A stretch of 64,000 nucleotides of DNA from Streptomyces litmocidini (GTDB taxonomy: Bacteria > Actinomycetota > Actinomycetes > Streptomycetales > Streptomycetaceae): positions 248,001-312,000 of the forward strand of contig NZ_BMTQ01000009.1 of NCBI RefSeq assembly GCF_014649755.1. Direction: 5' to 3'. The position numbers and the translations under genes are program-made. Of this stretch, positions 25,927-33,664 are shown piece by piece. How positions within the stretch are numbered: position 1 is the stretch's first letter; every line of letters begins with the position of its first letter. A model generated the notes under the pieces. That model searched no databases. It was given only the letters and a program-made list of their open reading frames with translations, and was not told where the DNA came from.

Positions 25927-27560
25927 CGGGGGGACTCCTCGGGAACGTCGGGAATGTCGGGAACGGTGAGGACGGTGGGTCCGGGAACGGTCAGCGCGTG
26001 GGCCAGGGCGGCGGCGAGTTCCTCCGGCGAACGGACCACCGCGCCCCGACCGCCGTAGGCGCGGGCGAGCGCGGGGAGGTCGACGGCGGGCAGGTCCACC
26101 GCCAGGGGAGCGTCCCCGCGGGCCGCCATCTCCTCGCGGATCTCGCCGTAGCCGCCGTTGTCGAAGACCACGACGGGGAGCGGGAGCCGGAGCTGTACGG
26201 CGGTGCCGAGCTCCTGTACGGAGAACTGCAGGCCGCCGTCGCCGCTGAGGGCGACGACCTGCCGCTCGGGGCACGCGGTCTTCGCGCCGATCGCGGCGGG
26301 CAGGGCGTAGCCGAGGGTCCCGAAACCGGTGGGGTGCAGATAGCGGCCTGCGGGGCCGAGGGGCAGATGGGGCAGCGCACCGTAGTAGCAGCACTGGGCG
26401 CTGTCGGAGGTGAGGACGGCGTCCTCGGCGAGGACACGGCGCACGGCCCGGAGGTACGGCAGCCAGCGCGCGTCGCGGGTACGGGTCTCGTCGTCCCGGG
26501 CGGCACGGAGGGCACGGACGCCGGCGGGGTCCGCGGGGACGCCGCCGGCTCCTCCTCGGCACTCGGCGAGCAGCGCCTCGACCAGGGCACGTGCGTCGCC
26601 CACCAGGGGCACGTCCGCCGGGAGCCCCGCGTACATCTGGGCGGGGTCCACGTCGACCCGGATCAAGGTGCCCGTCAGGGCCGGCGGCGGACCCCAGAGG
26701 TCGGACTCGGCCAGCTCCGTGCCGACGGCGAGGACCACGTCGCGGTCCACCAGCCACTCCCGCACGGCCGGGCTGTGCAGCGACACGCCCAGCGAGAGCG
26801 GATGGCGCTCGTCCATCACGCCCTTGCCGTTGGCGGTGGTCACGGCCGGCGCGCCCAGCTCCTCGGCGAGCGCCGCGCATTCCGCGGCCGCCGCCCGGGC
26901 CCCTCCGCCCAGGACCAGCGCGGGCCGCCGGGCCGCGCGCAGGGCTTCGGCCGCCCTCCCCACCGCCGCCGGGTCGGGCGCGGGGGGTCCGGTGAGCGGC
27001 GCACGCCGTACGGGCCCTGCCGGCTCCGCGGCCTCCAGCAGGTCCAGCGGCACCTCGATGTGCACCGGACGGGGCCGGCCCGTACGGAAGAGGGTGAAGG
27101 CCCGTGCCACCGCCGAGCCGATCTCCTCCACCGACGACACCCGGTGGCTGAAGGCGGCGACGCCGCGCAGGGCCTCGGTCTGGCTGCGCATCTCGTGGAG
27201 GAGGCCGGTGGACTGCCGGGGGTGCCGCAGCGGCATGCCGGGGGAGACGACGAGCAGCGGCACGCTGTCGGAGTAGGCCTGGCCGACGGCGGCGGCGATG
27301 TTCAGCAGCGCGGGGCCGGTGGTGGTGACCGCGACACCGGGCCGGCCGGACGCCCGGGCGTACGCGTCGGCGGCGTACCCCGCACCCTGTTCGTGGCGAG
27401 GCGTCACATGGCTTATGCCGTAGGCCCGGAGGTGGCGGTAGATCTCCAGGTTGTGCGTGCCGGGGATCCCGAAGGCGTCGGTGACACCGTGCGAGGCGAG
27501 GGCGCGGACGACGGCCTCGCCGCCGGTGACGGCCTCGTCCTTCTCGGGCGGGGTCGTCAT
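25923..27560 (-). CDS. ThDP-dependent 2-oxo-acid decarboxylase / acetolactate-synthase-like enzyme
   Basis: 545 aa with the three ThDP-enzyme domains. The N-terminal pyrimidine-binding domain has IPGTHNLEIYRHL (catalytic Glu), HEQGAGYAADAYARASG and GPALLNIAAAVGQAY. The middle domain binds a nucleotide or cofactor. The C-terminal diphosphate domain has LSGDGGLQFSVQEL followed by VVVFDNGGYGEI. It most resembles proteins annotated as 5-guanidino-2-oxopentanoate decarboxylase (AruI) and other 2-oxo-acid decarboxylases. With the neighbouring dehydrogenase, a route amino acid to 2-oxo acid to aldehyde is inferred; the substrate is unproved. Confidence 0.85.
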   Translation of the reverse strand: MTTPPEKDEAVTGGEAVVRALASHGVTDAFGIPGTHNLEIYRHLRAYGISHVTPRHEQGAGYAADAYARASGRPGVAVTTTGPALLNIAAAVGQAYSDSVPLLVVSPGMPLRHPRQSTGLLHEMRSQTEALRGVAAFSHRVSSVEEIGSAVARAFTLFRTGRPRPVHIEVPLDLLEAAEPAGPVRRAPLTGPPAPDPAAVGRAAEALRAARRPALVLGGGARAAAAECAALAEELGAPAVTTANGKGVMDERHPLSLGVSLHSPAVREWLVDRDVVLAVGTELAESDLWGPPPALTGTLIRVDVDPAQMYAGLPADVPLVGDARALVEALLAECRGGAGGVPADPAGVRALRAARDDETRTRDARWLPYLRAVRRVLAEDAVLTSDSAQCCYYGALPHLPLGPAGRYLHPTGFGTLGYALPAAIGAKTACPERQVVALSGDGGLQFSVQELGTAVQLRLPLPVVVFDNGGYGEIREEMAARGDAPLAVDLPAVDLPALARAYGGRGAVVRSPEELAAALAHALTVPGPTVLTVPDIPDVPEESPR

Positions 27561-28717
27561 CACAGGCCCCGCGAGATCACGAGCCGCATGATGTCCGAGG
27601 TGCCCTCCTCGATCTCCTCCAGCTTGGCGTCCCGCATCCACTGCTCCACGGGGTACTCGCGCGAGTAGCCCCAGCCGCCGAGGGTCTGCACGGCGGCCCA
27701 GGTGCAGTACGCGGCCGTCTCCGAGGCGGTCAGTTTGGCCATGGCGGCCTCGGTCGTCGCGGACAGGCCGGCGTCCAGGCGCTTGGCCGCGCGCCAGGTC
27801 ATCAGGCGGGCCTGCTCGATCCGGGTCCGCATGTCGGCCAGCCGGAACGCCACCGCCTGGTGCTCGATGATCGGCTTGCCGAACTGCTGCCGGGTGCGCG
27901 CGTAGTCGCGCGCGTACTCGTACGCGGCCCGCGCCACGCCGGTCGCCGCCGCCCCCAGCACGGCCCGCGAGACGTCGAAGGTCCGCATGAGCCCCTGGAA
28001 GCCCTGCCCCTCCTCTCCGAGGCGGTTCTCCTCGGGCACGAAGGCGTCGGCGAAGAAGACCTCCCGGCACACGATGGCGCGCTGGCCCATCTTGCGCATG
28101 GGCTCGCCGAAGGCGACGCCGGGAGTGTCCTTGCGCAGCAGGAAGGCGGTCACGCCCCTGGCGCGCCGCGTGGGGTCGGTCTTGGCGAAGACGACGTACT
28201 GCTCGGCCTCTCCCGCGTTGGAGATCCAGGCCTTCTGGCCGTTCAGCAGGTACCCGCCGTCGGTGCGGGTGGCCGTCGTCACGATGGACGCGGCGTCGGA
28301 GCCGGCGCCGGGTTCCGTGGTGGCCAGGGCGGTCATCGGGGTGCCGGGGCCGGTCAGCGGGGTGAGCCAGGCCCGCTTCTGTTCCCCGGTGCCGAGTTCG
28401 AGCACGGGGTCGGCGAAGAAGCCGTTGGAGCAGAGCAGGTTTCCGATGCCGAGGTCGCCGACGCACAGCTCCTCCTGCACGAGGCACTGGGTGAAGACGT
28501 CGGTGAAGCCGCCGCCTCCGTACTCCTCGGGAAGCATGAAGCCGGTGATGCCGACCTCGGCGGCCTTGTGCCACAGGTCCCACGGTGTCTCGACGTCGGC
28601 CTCGTCCACGGCGCGTGCCCGCGGCCGGATCTCGTCACGGGCGAAGGCCCGGGTGAGTTCGACGATGCCACGCTGCTCGGGGGTGAACGGAACCAGCTCG
28701 GTGGGGAGGTCGGACAT
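27560..28717 (-). CDS. acyl-CoA dehydrogenase
   Basis: 385 aa, standard length. It shows the signatures ALATTEPGAGSDAASI and LNGQKAWISNAGEAE (FAD/substrate), RQQFGKPIIEHQAV, LQTLGGWGYSREYPVE-like motif near 340 and the catalytic glutamate in EEIEEGTSDI. It oxidises an acyl-CoA to the 2-enoyl-CoA, passing electrons to ETF. It is the promoter-proximal gene of the five-gene operon, with a TetR-type box 29 bases upstream. Its stop overlaps the next ATG (TGATG). Confidence 0.92.
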   Translation of the reverse strand: MSDLPTELVPFTPEQRGIVELTRAFARDEIRPRARAVDEADVETPWDLWHKAAEVGITGFMLPEEYGGGGFTDVFTQCLVQEELCVGDLGIGNLLCSNGFFADPVLELGTGEQKRAWLTPLTGPGTPMTALATTEPGAGSDAASIVTTATRTDGGYLLNGQKAWISNAGEAEQYVVFAKTDPTRRARGVTAFLLRKDTPGVAFGEPMRKMGQRAIVCREVFFADAFVPEENRLGEEGQGFQGLMRTFDVSRAVLGAAATGVARAAYEYARDYARTRQQFGKPIIEHQAVAFRLADMRTRIEQARLMTWRAAKRLDAGLSATTEAAMAKLTASETAAYCTWAAVQTLGGWGYSREYPVEQWMRDAKLEEIEEGTSDIMRLVISRGL

Positions 28718-28745
28718 GGTGCCTCCAGGTGTGGCAACGGAGTCG

Positions 28746-28766
28746 CTAACTGAACCGTCAGTCAGT
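28746..28766. promoter_or_regulatory. TetR-type operator of the catabolic operon
   Basis: Read on the minus strand it is ACTGACTGAC-GGTTCAGTTAG, 18 of 21 positions the same as the box at 19869-19889. It lies 29 bases upstream of the acyl-CoA dehydrogenase start. Confidence 0.65.
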
Positions 28767-29373
28767 ATCGAGAGGCGTCGGCGGCACTGTCAACGCCCCG
28801 GATCCGCCCACTTCCGACCGCCGCCTCCGGACCGAGGGCCGGGAATCGTGCGTCGGCTGTCGGCTGCTGGCTGCGGGCTGCGGGCTGCGGGCAGCCGGCT
28901 CGTCGGGGCGGCGGTGATCACAGATGCCCGCGGGGAGTGCCGCGTGGGCCTGTGGCGCCGTCGCGAGGGGATCCGGTCGGACGGGCGACGCCCTTCCGTC
29001 GCGTTGGAGAACGGCAGGCTCTTCGTCCGCGGACGCGCAGGGGCTTCGCGGCGGGCGGGACGACCGGGCGGGCTCACCGTCGATGAAGACGTGCGGACTG
29101 CGTTCGTCGGCCCGGACGGCGGCGGTGCGTCCGCCGGGCGCGGCGGAGGACCTCACCTCCTGGCTGCCGGACGGCCACGGCCTGCCGAGCGGAGTGATCA
29201 CGGCCTCGAACGCGACGGTCCTGACGACACCTCACCGGCGGACCGCCGCGGCGCCGGCAGCGGTTCCGGGAGGCTTTGGCGCAGGCGGACCCCGGTGCGC
29301 ACCGCACGGCCGGTTCCCGTGCCCCGCAGTCGTCGTACGGCTCCTGGTCCCCGCGCCGGCTCCGGCGCGGGGG
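28767..29373. other. gene-poor stretch
   Basis: About 600 bases without a gene I can support. It includes a short run of CGGGCTG heptamers near 28865-28890. Open frames on both strands have no recognisable domain, and their composition looks like frame shadow. Confidence 0.5.
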
Positions 29374-30393
29374 TCACGGATCGCGGTGCCCGCCGGGCGG
29401 GACTGCCCGGCTCTCGACGGTGCCGGGCGGACCCGGCGAGGGCTCGCCCGCCGCGAGGTGCTCCAGGACCTCCGCCAGTTCCTGGCAGGCGCGGCGCACC
29501 GACCGGCGGGTCGCACGCTGCTCGGTGATGACGGAGGCGAGAAGCAGGGCGGTCAGGGCGGCGGAACCGTTGAACGCCTGGAGCTTGACCATGGTCTCGA
29601 CGTCCGTCAGGTGGAGGAACGCGCCCCGCCCGGAGTTCGCCTCGAAGGTGGTGAGCACGGAGGCGAAGAGCGCGCACAGCATGCTTCCGGCGAGCTGGAA
29701 GCGGAGCGCCGCCCAGATCAGCAGGGGGAAGACGAGGAAGAGCATGCTCATCGGGCTGAGCACAGCCATGGGCATGAGGACCAGGGTCGCCAGCCCCAGA
29801 AAGGCCGCCTCCTTCCAGCGCCGCACCCGGAACCGTCCGGCCCCTCCCGCGAGGACGAGCAGGAGCGGGGCGACGAGCAGCACCCCCATCGTGTCGCCCA
29901 CCCACCAGGCCAGCCAGGCGGGCCAGAACTCGCTCTCGTCCAGGGAGCCCTTCGCCACCTGCAGTCCGACCCCCGCGGTCGCGCTGATCAGCATGGCGCC
30001 GAACCCGCCGAGGAAGACCAGGGAGAGCCCGTCCCGCAGCCGCGCCATGTCGCGCCGGAAGCCGGCCCGTCTCAGCAGCAGGAAGGCGCAGAGGGGCGCG
30101 ACGGTGTTGCTCACCACGGTGACGACCGTGGTGGGCCCCGGAGCGGTGAGGGAGGCGATGACGAGGAAGGAGCCGAGGGCGATCCCGGGCCAGACCCGCG
30201 CGCCGAGCAGCAGCAGGGCGGCGACGGCGACGCCGGTGGGCGGCCAGACGGGGGTGACCACCACGCCTTCGACGACGAGGCGGCCCATCAGGCCGAGTCG
30301 TCCGGCCGCGTAGTAGCACACCGCCACGGCCAGCGACATCAGAGCCGCCTCCGTAGGGGGACGGAACTGCCGAGTATCCAACACGTCAGCCAT
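29374..30393 (-). CDS. MASE1-domain integral membrane sensor
   Basis: 339 aa with about 8 hydrophobic helices. It has the MASE1 features PVWPPTGVAVAALLLLG and WLAWWVGDTMGVLLVAPLLL. MASE1 modules sense an unknown signal in bacterial membranes and are usually fused to kinase, GGDEF or phosphatase output domains. Here the protein ends after a short Pro-rich tail with no output domain. The upstream gene on the same strand (106 bases away) encodes a PP2C phosphatase, so the pair may be a split sensor-phosphatase. Confidence 0.82.
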   Translation of the reverse strand: MADVLDTRQFRPPTEAALMSLAVAVCYYAAGRLGLMGRLVVEGVVVTPVWPPTGVAVAALLLLGARVWPGIALGSFLVIASLTAPGPTTVVTVVSNTVAPLCAFLLLRRAGFRRDMARLRDGLSLVFLGGFGAMLISATAGVGLQVAKGSLDESEFWPAWLAWWVGDTMGVLLVAPLLLVLAGGAGRFRVRRWKEAAFLGLATLVLMPMAVLSPMSMLFLVFPLLIWAALRFQLAGSMLCALFASVLTTFEANSGRGAFLHLTDVETMVKLQAFNGSAALTALLLASVITEQRATRRSVRRACQELAEVLEHLAAGEPSPGPPGTVESRAVPPGGHRDP

Positions 30394-30499
30394 CAGACAC
30401 CGGCCGGGCCGCCACGACCGGGCAAGGACCGCTGCGTGTCGGGCGCCGCCGCACGGCCCGGTCCGAGGCCCGGCCCGGCCCGAGGCGTGCCCGCTCCCC

Positions 30500-31342
30500 T
30501 CACTCCTCGGCCGCCGACCGGGCCGGACCGCCGTCATGGCCGACGACCAGGACGGCCGCGTCGTCCTCGTGCCCCACCGTGGCCGCCAGCTTCATGACGG
30601 CGGTGGCGAGCGCGTCGACGTCCAGCCCGGCGACGGCGGTGATCCCGGCGAGCCGCGTCACCCGGTCCAGACCCTCGTCGACGTGGAGCGAGGGCCCCTC
30701 CACCACTCCGTCGGTCAGGAGGACGAAGACGCCGTCGGAGGTGAGCCGGTGGCGCGTGGCCGGGTAGTCGACGCCGCGGAGCACACCGAGCGGAGGCCCG
30801 CCCTCGCTGTCGTCGATGCCGGAGCGGCCGTCGGTGGTGGCCCAGATGTGGGGGATGTGACCGGCCCGGGCGCACTCGAGGGTGCCGGCGGCGGGGTCGA
30901 GCCGCAGGAAGGTGCAGGTGGCGAAGAGGTCGGCGCCCAGAGAGATCAGCAGGTCGTTGGTGCGGCCGAGCAGCTCTCCCGGGTCTCCGGTGACGGAGGC
31001 CAGCGCGCGCAGTGCCACGCGGACCTGTCCCATGAAGGCGGCGGCCTCGATGTTGTGCCCCTGCACGTCACCGATGGACATGCCGATCTGCCCGCCGGGC
31101 AGCGAGAAGGCGTCGTACCAGTCACCGCCGACGTTGAGTCCGTGGTTGGCGGGCTCATAGCGGACGGCCAGCCGGGCGCCCGGAAAACTGGGCAGGTCCG
31201 AGGGCAGCATGCCGCGCTGGAGGGCCACGGCGAGCTCGACACGGGAACGCTGCGTCTCGGCCAGTTCCCGCGCCCTGGCGGTCAGCGACCCGAGCCGGAC
31301 CAGAAGGTCCTCGCTGTTGTCGGCCGGCCGTCTGCGGAACAT
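30500..31342 (-). CDS. PP2C/SpoIIE-family serine phosphatase (RsbU-like)
   Basis: 280 aa. A short N-terminal helical region (LTARARELAETQRSRVELAVALQRGMLP) leads into the PPM/SpoIIE domain. The metal-binding aspartates are in VGGDWYD and SIGDVQGHN, the later motif is LLTDGVVEG and the terminal one GHEDDAAVLVV. Such phosphatases dephosphorylate anti-anti-sigma factors in partner-switching systems. No sigma or anti-sigma gene is adjacent; the MASE1 gene downstream is the likely partner. Confidence 0.87.
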   Translation of the reverse strand: MFRRRPADNSEDLLVRLGSLTARARELAETQRSRVELAVALQRGMLPSDLPSFPGARLAVRYEPANHGLNVGGDWYDAFSLPGGQIGMSIGDVQGHNIEAAAFMGQVRVALRALASVTGDPGELLGRTNDLLISLGADLFATCTFLRLDPAAGTLECARAGHIPHIWATTDGRSGIDDSEGGPPLGVLRGVDYPATRHRLTSDGVFVLLTDGVVEGPSLHVDEGLDRVTRLAGITAVAGLDVDALATAVMKLAATVGHEDDAAVLVVGHDGGPARSAAEE

Positions 31343-31689
31343 CGCTCACTCCGACGTCACGACAATCCTCGCATCAGTCCGTCCCGTCTCCAGCACGCGG
31401 GACCACAGGGGACCACCTCGGTACGAACAGGTCCTTCCCCACTCTGCCCGGAGGGGACGGCGTCCGCATCTCATCGGCGGAGAACGCGGCGGATCCCGGC
31501 GGGGCCCCCGCGCCACCGGAAACAAACATCAGTTCGACCGAATCGAAGGTGCCGTCCCGCTCCCGGCCTCCGTCCGGACCGAGCGGGCGGACGCCGCGCG
31601 GCTCGACGACGGCGCCGGAAACGAGCTGGACCGACTGCTGAGGGCACGGCCGTCGAGGAAGCGGATCGATCCGGGGCGAGGCCGCGTAC

Positions 31690-31733
31690 GGGATGCGTCA
31701 AGACGGACGCAGCGCACGTCAGGGATACGTCAA
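31690..31733. repeat. 12-base direct repeat upstream of kdp
   Basis: GGGATGCGTCAA (31690-31701) and GGGATACGTCAA (31722-31733), one mismatch, 32 bases start to start, about 90 bases upstream of the first small kdp frame. Candidate binding site of an activator such as KdpE. The rest of 31343-31821 holds no gene I can support. Confidence 0.45.
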
Positions 31734-31821
31734 CGGCGGCGATGGCATGGCTGAAATGCGTTTTGCTCGTCACGGGTCCGACGGACCGCACATCTCATCC
31801 CCACACATCCAGGAGCTCACG

Positions 31822-31905
31822 ATGGCCGACGTGGCCTTCGTCGTCACCACGGTCGCGATCTTCGCGCTGGTGGCCTTCGTCGCCAAGGGGGTGGCGAAGC
31901 TGTGA
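31822..31905 (+). CDS. 27-aa single-helix membrane peptide preceding kdpF
   Basis: 27 residues: MADVAFVVTT, a hydrophobic helix rich in Val/Ala/Phe and a basic end (KGVAKL). AGGAG lies 7 bases before the ATG. The stop overlaps the GTG of kdpF (GTGA), so the peptide is translationally coupled to the Kdp pump. It is distinct from KdpF, which follows. I do not recognise a named family; a role as a small Kdp-associated subunit is inferred from position. Confidence 0.65.
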   Translation: MADVAFVVTTVAIFALVAFVAKGVAKL

Positions 31906-31991
31906 CTGCCGAGAACATCGTCGGTCTGCTGGTCGCCGCCGGCCTGCTGGTCTATCTCGTCCTCGCCCTCGTCAAGCCGGATAGGTTCTGA
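31902..31991 (+). CDS. kdpF: potassium-transporting ATPase subunit F
   Basis: 29 aa, typical KdpF: one hydrophobic helix (IVGLLVAAGLLVYLVLALV) ending KPDRF. It stabilises the KdpFABC complex in the membrane. GTG 31902 overlaps the stop of the preceding peptide; kdpA begins 8 bases later. Confidence 0.85.
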   Translation: MTAENIVGLLVAAGLLVYLVLALVKPDRF

Positions 31992-31999
31992 GTACGGAT

Positions 32000-33664
32000 A
32001 TGAGTCCCGTCCTGGCTGGAGTCCTCCAGCTCCTCGCCCTGCTCGTCGCGCTCGGCCTTTCCTACCGGCCGCTCGGCGACCACATGGCCAAGGTGTACTC
32101 CTCGGAGAAGTACTACAAGCCCGAGAAGTGGATCTACAAGGCGATCGGCGCGAACCCGAACGTCGGGATGCGCTGGCCCGCCTATCTGCGCGGGGTCCTC
32201 GCCTTCTCCGCGGTGAGCGTCCTCTTCCTCTACCTGCTGCAGCGCGTGCAGGGCTCGCTGCCCGGCTCGCTCGGCTTCGTTTCGATCGACCCGGACCAGG
32301 CGTTCAACACGGCCGCGTCGTTCGTGGCGAACACCAACTGGCAGTCGTACTACGGCGAGCAGGCCATGGGCCACGTCGTGCAGACCGGCGGCCTCGCGGT
32401 GCAGAACTTCGTCTCGGCGGCGGTCGGCATGGCCGTGGCCGTCGCGCTCGTGCGCGGCTTCGCCAGCTCGCGCTCCGGTGAGCTGGGCAACTTCTGGGCC
32501 GACCTGGTGCGCGGCACGGTCCGGATCCTGCTGCCGATCTCGGTGGTCGGCGCGCTGGTCCTCGTCGCCTGCGGTGCGATCCAGAACTTCTCCGGGATCC
32601 ACGAGGTAGGGCAGTTCACCGGCGGTTCGCAGCAGTGGAACGGCGGCGCGGTGGCCTCCCAGGAGGTCATCAAGGAGCTGGGCACGAACGGCGGCGGCTA
32701 CTTCAACGCCAACTCGGCCCACCCCTTCGAGAACCCCAACGGACTCTCCAACCTCTTCGAGGTCTACCTGATCCTCATCATCCCCTTCGCGCTCACCCGC
32801 ACCTTCGGCCGCATGGTCGGCTCGCTCAAGCAGGGCTACGCGATCCTCGGCACGATGGCCGTCATCTGGCTCGGGTTCACCGCGCTGATGATGTGGACCG
32901 AGTTCGCGGGCAGGGGCCCGGCCTTCGAGCTGGCCGGCGGAGCGATGGAGGGCAAGGAGACCCGGTTCGGCATCGGCGCCTCCGCGATCTTCTCCGTCGC
33001 GACGACCCTGACGTCCACCGGCGCGGTGAACTCCTTCCACTCGTCGAACACCGGCTTCGGCGGCGGCATCAACCTGCTGGGCATGCAGCTGGGCGAGATC
33101 GCGCCCGGCGGTGTCGGCTCCGGCCTCTACGGCATGCTGATCATGGCGGTCATCGCGGTGTTCCTCGCGGGTCTGATGGTCGGCCGTACGCCCGAGTACC
33201 TGGGGAAGAAGATCGGCACCCGCGAGATCAAGTTCACCGCGCTGTACATCCTGATCACCCCGGCGCTGGTGCTCTGCTTCACGGCGGCCTCGTTCGTCCT
33301 GGACACCCCGGTGAACTCGATGACGAATTCGGGTGCGCACGGCTTCTCCGAGATCCTCTACGCCTACACCTCCGGCGCCAACAACAACGGCTCCGCGTTC
33401 GCCGGCCTGAACGCCGACACTCAGTGGTTCAACTCGACCATCGGCATCGCGATGCTGCTCGGCCGGTTCCTCCCGATGGTGTTCGTGCTCGCGCTGGCCG
33501 GTTCGCTCGCCGAGCAGGCGCCCGTCCCCGAGACCGCGGGCACCCTGCGGACCGAGAAGCCGCTGTTCACCGGCCTGCTCGTCGGCAGCATCATGATCAT
33601 CACTGGTCTCACCTACTTCCCGGCCCTGGCCCTTGGCCCGCTCGCCGAAGGACTCGCAGCATGA
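32000..33664 (+). CDS. kdpA: potassium-transporting ATPase subunit A
   Basis: 554 aa, the usual length. The K+-selective channel-like subunit has about 10 membrane helices and the four selectivity-filter-like repeats, for example TNWQSYYGE and GTNGGGYFNANSAHPFENP. Family segments GINLLGMQLGEIAPGGVGSGLYGM and NNNGSAFAGL are present. It binds K+ from outside and passes it toward KdpB. Its stop overlaps kdpB by four bases. Confidence 0.96.
   Translation: MSPVLAGVLQLLALLVALGLSYRPLGDHMAKVYSSEKYYKPEKWIYKAIGANPNVGMRWPAYLRGVLAFSAVSVLFLYLLQRVQGSLPGSLGFVSIDPDQAFNTAASFVANTNWQSYYGEQAMGHVVQTGGLAVQNFVSAAVGMAVAVALVRGFASSRSGELGNFWADLVRGTVRILLPISVVGALVLVACGAIQNFSGIHEVGQFTGGSQQWNGGAVASQEVIKELGTNGGGYFNANSAHPFENPNGLSNLFEVYLILIIPFALTRTFGRMVGSLKQGYAILGTMAVIWLGFTALMMWTEFAGRGPAFELAGGAMEGKETRFGIGASAIFSVATTLTSTGAVNSFHSSNTGFGGGINLLGMQLGEIAPGGVGSGLYGMLIMAVIAVFLAGLMVGRTPEYLGKKIGTREIKFTALYILITPALVLCFTAASFVLDTPVNSMTNSGAHGFSEILYAYTSGANNNGSAFAGLNADTQWFNSTIGIAMLLGRFLPMVFVLALAGSLAEQAPVPETAGTLRTEKPLFTGLLVGSIMIITGLTYFPALALGPLAEGLAA

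Noticed and set aside
28924..30597. 557-codon plus-strand frame over the MASE1 gene
   Set aside because: Antisense shadow of a clear membrane protein; no ribosome site or domain.
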